Source: Candidatus Wolframiiraptor sp. EX4484-121
Lineage (GTDB): Archaea; Thermoproteota; Nitrososphaeria_A; Caldarchaeales; Wolframiiraptoraceae
DNA length: 18,915 bases
Reading direction: 5' to 3'
Assembly (NCBI GenBank): GCA_002255105.1
Contig: NJEK01000010.1
Span: forward strand, 1-18,915
In this document: piece by piece, positions 7,389 through 15,252 of the stretch
Layout of the letters: the number at the start of each line of letters is the position of its first letter
How positions within the stretch are numbered: position 1 is the first letter of the stretch
The notes under the pieces: generated by a model
What the model was told of the DNA's origin: nothing
Database searches by the model: none
What the model saw: the letters and a program-made list of their open reading frames with translations, nothing else
Translations under genes and position numbers: made by a program

Positions 7389-7559
7389 TTAGAAGTCCTC
7401 CTTGATTATAGTCCTCCTACCATTTGCCTGGCATCTTTGAACAGCCTTCCTGATGATCTCCCTGACGACGGTTATCTCTGCTAATTTAGGCTTTTCTCGC
7501 CCATTCCATCCAACGCTCTCCAAGTAATACCCGGAGAACTCCAATATAGTTAAATTCAT
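7389..7559 (-). CDS. Short protein with a truncated histone-fold-like C-terminus
   Basis: 56 residues from ATG 7559 (TTG at 7589 would extend it into the neighbouring gene). The second half, EITVVREIIRKAV followed by QANGRRTIIKEDF, matches the end of helix 2, loop 2 and the start of helix 3 in histone folds, where archaeal and bacterial histones have an A-x-GRKTI-x-x-ED pattern. The chain stops exactly at that point, as in histones with a shortened helix 3. The first 25 residues do not show a convincing helix 1, so it could be a complete small DNA-binding protein, a truncated remnant, or chance. No good Shine-Dalgarno is visible, and the ATG is close to the probable promoter of the divergent phosphohexomutase gene. 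It fills an otherwise empty 265-base gap. Confidence 0.42.
   Translation of the reverse strand: MNLTILEFSGYYLESVGWNGREKPKLAEITVVREIIRKAVQRCQANGRRTIIKEDF
7542..7556 (+). promoter_or_regulatory. TATA-like element for the phosphohexomutase gene
   Basis: CAATATAGTTAAATT lies about 26-40 bases before ATG 7582, the usual distance for a short-leader archaeal transcript. It overlaps the start region of the minus-strand histone-like ORF. Confidence 0.4.
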
Positions 7560-7581
7560 AGGCGGATCAAGTTCCCTGGAG

Positions 7582-8949
7582 ATGAGCAAGTTCAGGCCCG
7601 AGATCTTCAGAGCCTACGACATCAGGGGAGTCTATGGGGTGGATTTGAATGAGGATCTCGCGAAGGCCATAGGGCTGGCCTATGGAACCATGCTCGGAAA
7701 TAGGGGGAGGGTTGTGGTTGGAAGGGATGTGCGGCTGAGCGGAGAGGCGCTCGCGTCGGCGGCCGCGGAAGGCTTGGCCGAAGCCGGATGCGACGTCTTG
7801 GATATAGGTCTCGTAACTACCCCGATGAGCTACTTCGCGGCGATCAAGCTGGATGCTGATGGAGGTATTCAGGTCACGGCCAGCCATAACCCACCCGAAT
7901 GGAACGGGTTTAAGCTGATCAGGAGGGGCGGCGGAACCCTCTCGGCCGGGGCGGGGATGGAGGAGCTCAGGGACATCGTCCTAAAGGGTAGGTTTAGGAG
8001 GGGTGAGGGGAGGGGGAGGATTGAGAGGATCGACATACTGGGGCCATACGTGGAGTTCATGGCGTCGAAGATCGAGCTTGAGAGGCCGCTGAGGATCGCG
8101 ATAGATTACTCGAATGGGGCGGCGGCGATACCGTTCCCGAGGATCGCCGAGAGGGTTGGATTGGAGATCGAGGCGCTGAACGATATCCCGGATGGGAGGT
8201 TTCCGGGCCATCTCCCTGAGCCGAGGGAGGACACGCTGAAGGATCTTCAAGATCTCGTCGTCAGGAAGAAGGTGGATTTTGGAGCCGGATTCGACGGCGA
8301 CGGAGACAGGGTCGTTTTCGTGGATGATAGGGGCAGGATCCTGTCGGGCGATGTGGCCCTGGCGATCTTCGTCAAGCACCTAGGTAAGAGGGGGAAGGTG
8401 GTCTTCGATGTCTCAAGCAGCTCCGCGCTGAGGGAGATAGTAATTGAGAGTGGATGTGAGCCCGTCGAGATGAGGGTTGGCAGGGCGTTCATCCTAAACG
8501 CCGTGAGGGAGCTCAACGCGGTGATCGGAGGGGAGAAGAGCAACCACTTCTACTTCCCGGAGCTATGGGGGTTCGACGACGCGTGCTACGCGGTCCTAAG
8601 GATGGCCGAGATAATCGTCAGGAGCGGGAGGAGGTTATCCGAGCTCGTTGACGAGATACCTCACTACCCATCGATCCCGATAACCACGTTCAGCTGCCCG
8701 GATCAGTTTAAGGTTGAGGTCGTTGAGCGGATCGCGAGGCACTATGAGTCGCTGGGCGTGAGGGTGAGCAGGATAGATGGGGTGAAGGCGTATTTCGATG
8801 ATGGATGGGTCTTGATCAGGCCATCGAACACCATGCCCCAGATAAAGATGACGGCCGAGGCTAAGACCGAGGAGAGGCTCAGGGAGATAGTCGACGAGGC
8901 GAGGAGGCTGATAACCGAGAACGTGGAGGAGGCCAAGTCAGGCGGGTGA
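7582..8949 (+). CDS. Phosphohexomutase (phosphomannomutase/phosphoglucomutase)
   Basis: 455 residues. ATG 7582 is followed at once by the family N-terminus (FRAYDIRGVYG). The enzyme shifts a phosphate between C1 and C6 of mannose or glucose phosphate and supplies precursors for nucleotide sugars and glycoconjugates. Motifs in order are the catalytic phosphoserine loop TASHNPPEWNGFK with Ser101, the Mg2+ loop DGDGDR (238-243), the sugar-specificity loop GEKSNHFYF (317-325, versus GEMSG in many relatives) and the phosphate-binding loop RPSNTMPQ (413-420). The RPSNT-x-P form resembles the AlgC-type dual-specificity enzymes more than the RxSGTEP form. Four domains are covered, with the usual length. 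Mannose versus glucose preference, or a glucosamine substrate, cannot be decided by sequence reading. A hairpin overlaps the stop. Confidence 0.9.
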   Translation: MSKFRPEIFRAYDIRGVYGVDLNEDLAKAIGLAYGTMLGNRGRVVVGRDVRLSGEALASAAAEGLAEAGCDVLDIGLVTTPMSYFAAIKLDADGGIQVTASHNPPEWNGFKLIRRGGGTLSAGAGMEELRDIVLKGRFRRGEGRGRIERIDILGPYVEFMASKIELERPLRIAIDYSNGAAAIPFPRIAERVGLEIEALNDIPDGRFPGHLPEPREDTLKDLQDLVVRKKVDFGAGFDGDGDRVVFVDDRGRILSGDVALAIFVKHLGKRGKVVFDVSSSSALREIVIESGCEPVEMRVGRAFILNAVRELNAVIGGEKSNHFYFPELWGFDDACYAVLRMAEIIVRSGRRLSELVDEIPHYPSIPITTFSCPDQFKVEVVERIARHYESLGVRVSRIDGVKAYFDDGWVLIRPSNTMPQIKMTAEAKTEERLREIVDEARRLITENVEEAKSGG

Positions 8950-8967
8950 GGCCTGAAGACCAGGCCT
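8949..8967. terminator. Hairpin between convergent genes
   Basis: AGGCCTG (8949-8955) pairs perfectly with CAGGCCT (8961-8967) around a 5-base loop. It begins in the phosphohexomutase stop codon and lies in the 46-base gap before the end of the convergent LarA-like gene, so it could limit read-through in both directions. It has no T tract. Confidence 0.35.
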
Positions 8968-8995
8968 AAAGCTCCGGGGAAGATGATGCCTCGAT

Positions 8996-10264
8996 CTAAG
9001 CCTGAGATAGAGCCTCCCTAGGACACTGGATGTCGGCGTTGGGTATGATGGCGACCCTCACATCCCCCCTTCCCAGGCTCGACGAGATCTCCTCCAGAAC
9101 CTCCTCCCAGCTCCTGATCACTTCCACCTCCTCGCCAGGAGCTATGGGGAGCTGGGGATCCACCTCGGGATGCTCCGAGTAGACTATCAGCTTCCTGAAC
9201 CTCCTAGGAGGTCTTAGGGGGTAGGGGAGGACGCCGCCGAGCCTCTTCCCAAACTTCCCATATAGGTAGTGGGTTACCTGGCCTCTGGGGTCGTTCGCCA
9301 CCAGAACCACCACCGATTCCCGGCGGATGTAGGGGGCCCACGCGGAGAGGGCTAGGGTCGCCTCGTTCGCCTTCGCGGAGGTGTTCAAGACCACGACGTC
9401 ATAGTTTTCGGGGATCTCGCTGGAGTATGCCTCCCTCCCCTCCTCCACCCCCCTCCTAAACTCCTCGACCACATCCCCGCAGAACACCGCGACCGTATCG
9501 TTGAACCCGTTGACGTGGACATCTATCTTGAAGTCTAGGTGGGAGGCTTTGGCGAACTCTTCCGCGTCCTCGAGCAGGACGTTTCCCCGAACCCTTCCCC
9601 ACCCGGTGGATCGATGCGGCCTGCCTCCCCCAACGTAGCCTCCGACGGTTCCGTGATTATGACTTATCGCGTCGATGGAGGCCAATCCCGGAAGCATGAT
9701 CTTGCATCCTCCTCCGAACCCGAACATGGGGTGGGGTACTATGCATCCTATCGCTATCTTGAGGTCGCATGAGAGATACTCCCCATTTACCTCGATCGGC
9801 GTCCCCCGGCTCGTCTCCCCGATACGCTCGCATCCATGGAATGGATTGTGATTATAAACGGGATACTCTTCTAAGATCCTCTCACCGAGCTTCTTCGAGA
9901 AGTCTACGCGATCCATCGCGCCGTGGGCTCCGGTCGCGGCTATCAACCTAACGTGATCCCTCCCGATCCCCGAGAGCCTGAGCTCCTCTAAGATCGCCTC
10001 CGCTATCGGCCCCGCCCTCGTAGGCCTGGTGTGGTCGTCGAAGACTATCACGGCCTCCTCCTTCCCCTCGGCGAGCCTTCTAAGGGGTTTTGAGCCTATG
10101 GGGTTTCTGAGGGCCCTGACTACATCCTTTCTGTCGATGGGCTTTGCGCCGTAGCCCTTCATGGGATAGACCTTGACCCTCCAGCCTGGTGGGAACTCCA
10201 AAGACCTCTCCCTAGAATCCGCCCAAGCGGCCTCGGGAACAGATATTCGGACCGAAGTCCCCAC
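8996..10264 (-). CDS. LarA-like protein (nickel-pincer lactate racemase superfamily, DUF2088)
   Basis: 422 residues from GTG 10264, about three bases after the transcription start predicted from a TATA box at 10289-10297. LarA enzymes racemise or epimerise 2-hydroxy acids with a nickel-pincer nucleotide cofactor covalently bound to a Lys. Landmarks are VFDDHTRPT (74-82), AATGAHG with His114, and CIVPHPMFGFGGGCKIMLPG with His178 and Lys188. These match lactate racemase His108, His174 and Lys184 in order and spacing, so cofactor binding is likely. The superfamily includes racemases for substrates other than lactate, so the substrate is unknown. No LarB, LarC or LarE cofactor-synthesis genes are in the window. 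It is probably transcribed alone and is divergent from ABCE1. Confidence 0.85.
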   Translation of the reverse strand: MGTSVRISVPEAAWADSRERSLEFPPGWRVKVYPMKGYGAKPIDRKDVVRALRNPIGSKPLRRLAEGKEEAVIVFDDHTRPTRAGPIAEAILEELRLSGIGRDHVRLIAATGAHGAMDRVDFSKKLGERILEEYPVYNHNPFHGCERIGETSRGTPIEVNGEYLSCDLKIAIGCIVPHPMFGFGGGCKIMLPGLASIDAISHNHGTVGGYVGGGRPHRSTGWGRVRGNVLLEDAEEFAKASHLDFKIDVHVNGFNDTVAVFCGDVVEEFRRGVEEGREAYSSEIPENYDVVVLNTSAKANEATLALSAWAPYIRRESVVVLVANDPRGQVTHYLYGKFGKRLGGVLPYPLRPPRRFRKLIVYSEHPEVDPQLPIAPGEEVEVIRSWEEVLEEISSSLGRGDVRVAIIPNADIQCPREALSQA

Positions 10265-10288
10265 CTTGGGTAGTTGGTTAAGACCGCT

Positions 10289-10297
10289 CTAATAAAG
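10289..10297 (-). promoter_or_regulatory. TATA box for the LarA-like gene
   Basis: Read on the minus strand this is CTTTATTAG, about 25-33 bases ahead of GTG 10264, which predicts a leaderless or nearly leaderless mRNA. The 241-base gap between the two divergent genes (10265-10505) holds this box and the one at 10465; the G/C-rich middle shows no recognisable RNA gene. Confidence 0.5.
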
Positions 10298-10464
10298 GTT
10301 CAGCCCATCAAGGGCGTTGGATTGTCCGCGGATGAAGGTCTCATTAACCGTGATCGGGGGATGTTTGCGGCAAGCCGTAGCCGGTCTTGGCCTCGCACGT
10401 CCCTTCGGTTCGCGATGGAATCCTCTCAGCCCCGATGAGAATCTCCGATCTCAGCAAGATAATA

Positions 10465-10474
10465 CTTTAATAAA
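10465..10474 (+). promoter_or_regulatory. TATA box for ABCE1
   Basis: CTTTAATAAA is centred about 36 bases ahead of TTG 10506 and places the transcription start near 10496, giving a leader of about 10 nt. This supports TTG 10506 as the start of ABCE1 rather than the TTG at 10317. Confidence 0.55.
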
Positions 10475-10505
10475 CATCCGACATCTCCAGAACGACGGAT
10501 ACTCC

Positions 10506-12302
10506 TTGAGTAGGCCACCATCGCTGAGAATAGCGATCGTCGATAGGGATAGATGTGACCCCAAAAAATGCGGTAGGGAATGCCATTATTTCTGTCCGCT
10601 TGTTCGCAGCGGTAGGGCCGAGGTCGTTAAATTTGATGAGGAAGGCTACCCGGTTATAGTTGAATCCCTTTGCGTGGGCTGCGGGATCTGCGCCTCGAAG
10701 TGCCCGTTTAAGGCCATAACCATAGTCAACCTACCCCACGAACTCGAAAAAGACCTAATACACCAGTATGGCGTGAACGCGTTCAGATTATACAGGCTGC
10801 CATACATCGAGTCCGGAGCGGTTATGGGGTTGATCGGGAAGAATGGGATAGGGAAGACGACGGCGATAAAGATCCTCTCAGGCCAGCTTAAGCCGAATCT
10901 CGGCAAACTCGATGGAGAACCCAGGCTTGAGGAGGTTGCGAGATACTTCAGGGGATCGCTTCTCCAAGAATATCTCATCCAGCTCTCGAAGAACGAGATC
11001 AAGGTCAGCTACAAGCCACAATACATAGACAAGATTCCGAGGGTTGTGAGGGGAAAGGTTGGGGAGATCCTGAGGAGGGTTGCCGGAGAAAACTTCGACA
11101 AGGTTGTCGAATTGTTCGAGCTAAAGCATCTACTTGACAGAGATGTCTCCGCGCTGAGCGGCGGAGAGCTTCAGAGACTGGCGCTAGCCGCCTGCCTCTC
11201 AAGAGACGCGAACACCTTCCTAATAGATGAGCCGTCGAGCTTCCTGGATATCAGGCAGAGGTTTAGGATGGCCTCTGCTGTAAGATCCATGATAGGGGAT
11301 GGTAGGAGGATCCTCGTATGCGACCACGACCTCGCAGTCCTCGACTACCTCTCGGACAAGATCTTCGTCTTCTATGGTAGGCCGGGGGTCTTCGGGGTTG
11401 TCTCGGGGCCATTCAGCGTGAGGGAGGGGATAAACATCTTCCTAAACGGATACATACCGTCGGAGAACGTGAGGTTCAGGTCTGAGAGGATAACCTTTCA
11501 CGCGAGGCCTCCTTCGAGGGTTGAGGAGGTTGAGGGTGGGACGCCGCTATATTGGCCGGAGATGAGGAAGAGCTATGAGGGCTTCAGCCTGGAGGTTCGC
11601 GAGGGAGAGGTTTACCCAGGGGAGGTTGTAGGGATCCTCGGCCCAAATGGGATAGGTAAGACCACCTTCATCAAGCTCCTCGCAGGAATCGAGCGAAGCG
11701 ATGAGGGATATGAGCTCAAGTTTCAGTCGATAAGCTATAAGCCCCAATACCCCGAGCCCAGGGACGCGGTCGTCGAGGAAGTCTTGAGGGAGGCGGCTGG
11801 AAAGAGATTCGAGTCCGAGATCTATAGGGGTGAGATAATAGAACCCCTCTCCCTAGACGGATTGATGGATAAGAACCTGATGGAGCTCAGCGGTGGAGAG
11901 CTTCAGAAGGTCTCGATAGCCGAGGCGCTGTCGAGGGATGCGGAGATCTACCTGCTTGATGAGCCAAGCGCATACCTCGATGTGGAGGAGAGATATTTGA
12001 TAACGAAGGTTATCAAGAGGATCGCGAGGGATAGGAGGGCATACATATTCCTCGTCGACCACGACTTGATGGTCTTAGACTTCGCCTCAACCAGGCTCAT
12101 GGTGTTCTCTGGGGAGCCTGGGAGGAGCGGCGTCGCGAATCCGCCGACAGATCTTAGAAGCGGATTCAATCAATTCTTGAGGGAGATGGGGATAACTTTT
12201 AGACGGGACGCGGAGACCAAGAGGCCTAGGGCGAATAAGCCCGGATCGAAGCTCGACAGACTCCAAAAACAGGTTGGAGAATACTACTATCTTGGATCAT
12301 GA
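10506..12302 (+). CDS. ABCE1/RLI ribosome-recycling ATPase
   Basis: 598 residues from TTG 10506. The frame is open back to 10317, but the added 63 residues have no family counterpart and precede the promoter. ABCE1 splits post-termination ribosomes into subunits, together with aRF1 or Pelota. Eight cysteines for two [4Fe-4S] clusters are present: Cys17, 22, 26 and 30, then CVGCGICASKC (Cys56, 59, 62, 66). NBD1 has GKNGIGKTT (111-119), LSGGELQR (217-224) and Walker B ID-EP (Asp241, Glu242) with CDHDL. NBD2 has GPNGIGKTT (379-387), LSGGELQK (461-468) and LLDEP (Asp485, Glu486) with VDHDL. The length matches the family and every catalytic element is intact. ABCE1 is universal and essential in archaea. 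The next gene encodes a V4R protein after a terminator-like hairpin. Confidence 0.97.
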   Translation: MSRPPSLRIAIVDRDRCDPKKCGRECHYFCPLVRSGRAEVVKFDEEGYPVIVESLCVGCGICASKCPFKAITIVNLPHELEKDLIHQYGVNAFRLYRLPYIESGAVMGLIGKNGIGKTTAIKILSGQLKPNLGKLDGEPRLEEVARYFRGSLLQEYLIQLSKNEIKVSYKPQYIDKIPRVVRGKVGEILRRVAGENFDKVVELFELKHLLDRDVSALSGGELQRLALAACLSRDANTFLIDEPSSFLDIRQRFRMASAVRSMIGDGRRILVCDHDLAVLDYLSDKIFVFYGRPGVFGVVSGPFSVREGINIFLNGYIPSENVRFRSERITFHARPPSRVEEVEGGTPLYWPEMRKSYEGFSLEVREGEVYPGEVVGILGPNGIGKTTFIKLLAGIERSDEGYELKFQSISYKPQYPEPRDAVVEEVLREAAGKRFESEIYRGEIIEPLSLDGLMDKNLMELSGGELQKVSIAEALSRDAEIYLLDEPSAYLDVEERYLITKVIKRIARDRRAYIFLVDHDLMVLDFASTRLMVFSGEPGRSGVANPPTDLRSGFNQFLREMGITFRRDAETKRPRANKPGSKLDRLQKQVGEYYYLGS

Positions 12303-12306
12303 GCTT

Positions 12307-12337
12307 TCTCGATGAAATTCGAGATTTTAACGATTTT
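12307..12337 (+). terminator. Hairpin plus T-rich tail after ABCE1
   Basis: TCTCGA (12307-12312) pairs with TCGAGA (12319-12324), followed directly by TTTTAACGATTTTT. This resembles a weak intrinsic terminator and lies between ABCE1 and the V4R gene. The T/A-rich part could also serve as a promoter element for the V4R gene. Confidence 0.4.
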
Positions 12338-12370
12338 TAGGCGGTCTTTTACGATGATTCTGGGGAGATT

Positions 12371-13180
12371 ATGGTGAGGTATGTGGATCTCATGGAGCTC
12401 GGTAGAACCGATCCCCTTCAAAGCCTCAGAATACAATACTTCCCAGATAAGAGGTTGGCCACGATCCTGGTTAGAGGAGTTGAGAATAAACCTGAGAACA
12501 TCCGAGCGATCACCAGAGCCATAACCGCGGGCGGCGGGAGGATAATGATCATGAGGCCGTCGAATCCGGCCGGAGAGATCATAGACATCCTCTATATCGT
12601 GGACTGCCCACCCGGAAAGGAGGAGGATATAGCCTCTAGGGTCGAGGGGCTTGGGAGGGCTGGGGAGGTCTTGATAGTTAGGCAGCCGGATGAGAGGCTC
12701 GCCCTGAACGTCCTCTTTCCATACGTGATCATGGGCGAGAGAGGGGTGATCATAACGAGGTCGATTCTGGAAGGATTCTTGAATGGGGTTAGGGAGAAGC
12801 TTGGGGAGGGTGGGGCCGCCGCATTCCTCTACCTAATTGGGTTGGATATCGGGAGGGAGATATTCTCGGCGATCCGCACATTATTGGCCGGAAAGACCGT
12901 CGTGGAGTCCCTGAAGCTGCTGAGCCACATCATGAGATCTCTCGGAATATGTAGGCTCAAGTCCATCAATAAGAGGGATGAGGTGATCGAGCTGGAGATA
13001 CTCGATGGGATCGAGGCATCCTGTTTAAGGAAGCGGTATACGACCCCCCAATGCCATAACATTAGAGGCGTCTTGGCGGGCTTCCTAAACGAGCACACGG
13101 GCAAGAGGTGGAGGGTTGAGGAGGTTAAGTGCGAGGCGGCTGGAGATGATTGCTGTAAGTTCGTCATGAGGATGCTTTGA
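12371..13180 (+). CDS. V4R-domain protein with an ACT-like N-terminal region
   Basis: 269 residues. ATG 12371 is preceded by GGGGAG at 12362-12367. The C-terminal about 140 residues form a V4R (4-vinyl reductase) domain, a small-molecule- and metal-binding module found in archaeal regulators and in bacteriochlorophyll enzymes. It includes the helical FSAIRTLLAGKTVVESLKLL segment, then SCLRKRYTTPQCHNIRG and EVKCEAAGDDCCKFVM. Cysteines at 194, 218, 228, 254, 261 and 262 are candidates for metal binding. The first about 105 residues resemble an ACT-like regulatory fold (LATILVRGVENKPENIRAIT, then GEIIDILYIVDCP). No DNA-binding helix-turn-helix is obvious. It is probably a cytosolic sensor or regulator; the ligand is unknown. 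It sits directly after ABCE1, but a terminator-like signal between them argues against one transcript. Confidence 0.82.
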   Translation: MVRYVDLMELGRTDPLQSLRIQYFPDKRLATILVRGVENKPENIRAITRAITAGGGRIMIMRPSNPAGEIIDILYIVDCPPGKEEDIASRVEGLGRAGEVLIVRQPDERLALNVLFPYVIMGERGVIITRSILEGFLNGVREKLGEGGAAAFLYLIGLDIGREIFSAIRTLLAGKTVVESLKLLSHIMRSLGICRLKSINKRDEVIELEILDGIEASCLRKRYTTPQCHNIRGVLAGFLNEHTGKRWRVEEVKCEAAGDDCCKFVMRML

Positions 13181-13185
13181 GGATC

Positions 13186-13827
13186 TCAGCAGTCGAGCTC
13201 ATCCAATCTATCGAGCAGCTCCATGACATCCCCGAGATGGATGTCCGGGTCTCCACGTGGTTTTGGGGAGACTAGGGCGGTCCTCATCCCAAGCCTCTTC
13301 GCGGGCTCTACCTCAACCTCCCACCTATCCCCGACATAGAGTATCTCCTCCGGCCTCAATCCGAGGATCTTCATGGCCGCTAGGTATCCATCCTCCGAGG
13401 GCTTCGGCTCGGCGTCATCGCACGTGATCACCAGGTCGAAGTCCTCAAAGCCCAACCCAAGGCATCTCAAGACCATCTCAGCGAGCCTCCTACTAGAATT
13501 CGTGTGGCATCCAACCTTGATGTCCCTGGCCCTTAGATGGGATAGCAGCTCCCTGAGCTCAGGCCTCGGCCTGATATACTTGCATGGCTCAACCCTCTCA
13601 ACGACCACCTCATAGAATCTACGCCTATCTATCCCGAGGAGCTTCAACCCCATGCTGATCGTCCTAACCCGATTCTTAACGGAGCGGAATATCAGCTCGG
13701 CCTCCCTCAGATCCACTTCCATGAGCTCCGCCAATGCCTCTATAACGGCTCCCGTTAGATGCCTTAAATAGCCTGCGGAGTAGTAGAGGGTTCCATCTAT
13801 GTCGAAGATTACGGCCCTTACCCCCAA
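13186..13827 (-). CDS. HAD-superfamily phosphatase (subfamily IA-like)
   Basis: 213 residues from a TTG start (13827); the first DxD motif begins only nine codons later, so no earlier start is needed. Motifs are VIFDIDGTLYYS with nucleophile Asp9 and Asp11, motif II CHTNSS (Thr109/Asn110), motif III PKPSEDGYLAAM with Lys142, and motif IV YVGDRWEVEVEPAK with Asp167. The helical stretch between motifs I and II is a C1 cap. Related proteins are phosphoglycolate phosphatases and pyrimidine 5'-nucleotidases, but the substrate cannot be read from the sequence. It converges with the V4R gene (5-base gap) and is divergent from the antiporter gene, with a 118-base gap between starts that must carry both promoters. 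Confidence 0.87.
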   Translation of the reverse strand: MGVRAVIFDIDGTLYYSAGYLRHLTGAVIEALAELMEVDLREAELIFRSVKNRVRTISMGLKLLGIDRRRFYEVVVERVEPCKYIRPRPELRELLSHLRARDIKVGCHTNSSRRLAEMVLRCLGLGFEDFDLVITCDDAEPKPSEDGYLAAMKILGLRPEEILYVGDRWEVEVEPAKRLGMRTALVSPKPRGDPDIHLGDVMELLDRLDELDC

Positions 13828-13945
13828 CTCAGCCCTATTAGGGATTTCGGGCCTTGAAAAGCTTAATCCCTAAAAGATCGCCCAACAGAGAAAACCATGG
13901 GAATACCCCTCTCGTTAAGACGATCTGAGAAGGGGAGGTTCGTGG

Positions 13946-15187
13946 ATGGCGGCCGAGGCGGTGATAAGCGGGATGGATCCGATCATGCGGGCGATAGTGA
14001 CGATAAGCGTCCTCATATTCTTCGCTAAGATCTTCGCGAGCATCTTCTCGAGGGTTAGGCTTCCATCCGTCATAGGCGAGCTTTTCGCCGGAATAATCTT
14101 TGGACCATACGCCCTCGGAACCGGGATAAGGATCTTCGGGGAGCCACTGGTAGTCCTAAACGACTATGTAGATGCATTCGCGGAGATAGGCGTCATAATG
14201 ATCCTCTTCTCGGCTGGGTTGGAGATGGGGTTGGCTAGCCTGAGGAAGGCTGGCGGATGGGCATTCCTCGTGGCCTTCACCGAATCCATGCTATCATTCA
14301 TAGTTGGATACCAGATCTTCATTTACCTCGGCTACCCACAGCCCGTCGCCCTAGTGGTGGCCGCATCCCTCGTCGCCACGAGCTTGGCTGTGAGCGTGAG
14401 GATCTTGGAGGACTTCCACGCCCTCACAACCGATGAGGGAACACTCCTCATAAACGCCGCCGTAATAGATGATGTCCTGAGCGTGATAATCTTGGCCGTG
14501 ATATCATCCCTGACAGTTAAGGGCGCCGTGGTCTTAGACGTTTACGCCGCCGCCAGAACCGCGATAATATTCTTCATAATCTGGGGTCTGATGCTGATGG
14601 TCTCCGCCTACATACTCCCGAGGATGATAGAGCAGATGACCATGCTGAAGGCCGAGGGAGCCGTTGAAGCCGCGGCGATAGGATCCGCCTTCATAATGGC
14701 AGCTCTCGCCGGAGCTCTTGGCCTCTCGCCCGTGATAGGCTCCTACGCCGCCGGGATGGCGGTCGCCGAGTCCAAGGCTTTGGCCAGGATTAAGGAGTTC
14801 ATCAGGCACATAAATCAGATCTTCAGTCCAATCTTCTTCACGGTTATGGGCGCGAAGATGAATCTCACCCTATTCAACGATCAGATACTGTTTGGGACGC
14901 TGATCTTGACCGCGATAGCGTTCTCCCTGAAGTTCGCTGGAAGCTTCTCAACATCCATCCTAAAGCTCAGAGATATCTCTAAGGGAATCAGGGTTGGGGT
15001 TGGAATGGTTCCAAGGGGCGAACTCAATATAGTTATAGCTTCGATAGCCCTCACATCGAAGATAATCTCGGATGCAATCTACATGGAGATCATCGGGATG
15101 GTGATCCTAACATCCCTAACCTCATCCCTCCTCCTATCAAAACTCTATGAGGCGGTTCCAACCGAGGCGGAGGCGGTCTTGGAGTGA
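13946..15187 (+). CDS. CPA2-family cation/proton antiporter (NapA/KefB-like)
   Basis: 413 residues. ATG 13946 is preceded by GGGGAGG at 13932-13938. Around 12 hydrophobic segments span the protein. Family signs are VIGELFAGIIFGPYALG (42-58), FSAGLEMG (88-95), the unwound-helix motif ATSLAVSVRIL (144-154), the ion-binding pair AAVIDDVLSV with Asp175-Asp176, SPVIGSYAAGMAVAE (261-275), and VPRGELNIVIA (355-365). The DD pair is typical of electrogenic Na+/H+ exchangers such as NapA and NhaA, whereas ND marks electroneutral CPA1 proteins; a Lys at 329 lies where NapA-type proteins have their salt-bridge Lys. It therefore probably exchanges Na+ for H+, although K+ is possible. No C-terminal TrkA-N/RCK domain is attached. 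It heads a three-gene cluster of membrane proteins. Confidence 0.9.
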   Translation: MAAEAVISGMDPIMRAIVTISVLIFFAKIFASIFSRVRLPSVIGELFAGIIFGPYALGTGIRIFGEPLVVLNDYVDAFAEIGVIMILFSAGLEMGLASLRKAGGWAFLVAFTESMLSFIVGYQIFIYLGYPQPVALVVAASLVATSLAVSVRILEDFHALTTDEGTLLINAAVIDDVLSVIILAVISSLTVKGAVVLDVYAAARTAIIFFIIWGLMLMVSAYILPRMIEQMTMLKAEGAVEAAAIGSAFIMAALAGALGLSPVIGSYAAGMAVAESKALARIKEFIRHINQIFSPIFFTVMGAKMNLTLFNDQILFGTLILTAIAFSLKFAGSFSTSILKLRDISKGIRVGVGMVPRGELNIVIASIALTSKIISDAIYMEIIGMVILTSLTSSLLLSKLYEAVPTEAEAVLE

Positions 15188-15252
15188 TCATCTAATCCAA
15201 TCGATCTGGGATAGACTTATACCCGAGTCTCATATCAAGATCCTTAGAAGTC

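Noticed and set aside
10300..10460. Possible tRNA or C/D-box RNA in the G/C-rich gap between the LarA-like gene and ABCE1
   Set aside because: A GGTTCG-like stretch and GATGA-like boxes occur, but no cloverleaf or paired C and D boxes could be assembled.
10317..10505. N-terminal extension of ABCE1 from TTG 10317
   Set aside because: The added 63 residues have no counterpart in the family, are of mixed low-complexity character, and precede the TATA box that fits TTG 10506.
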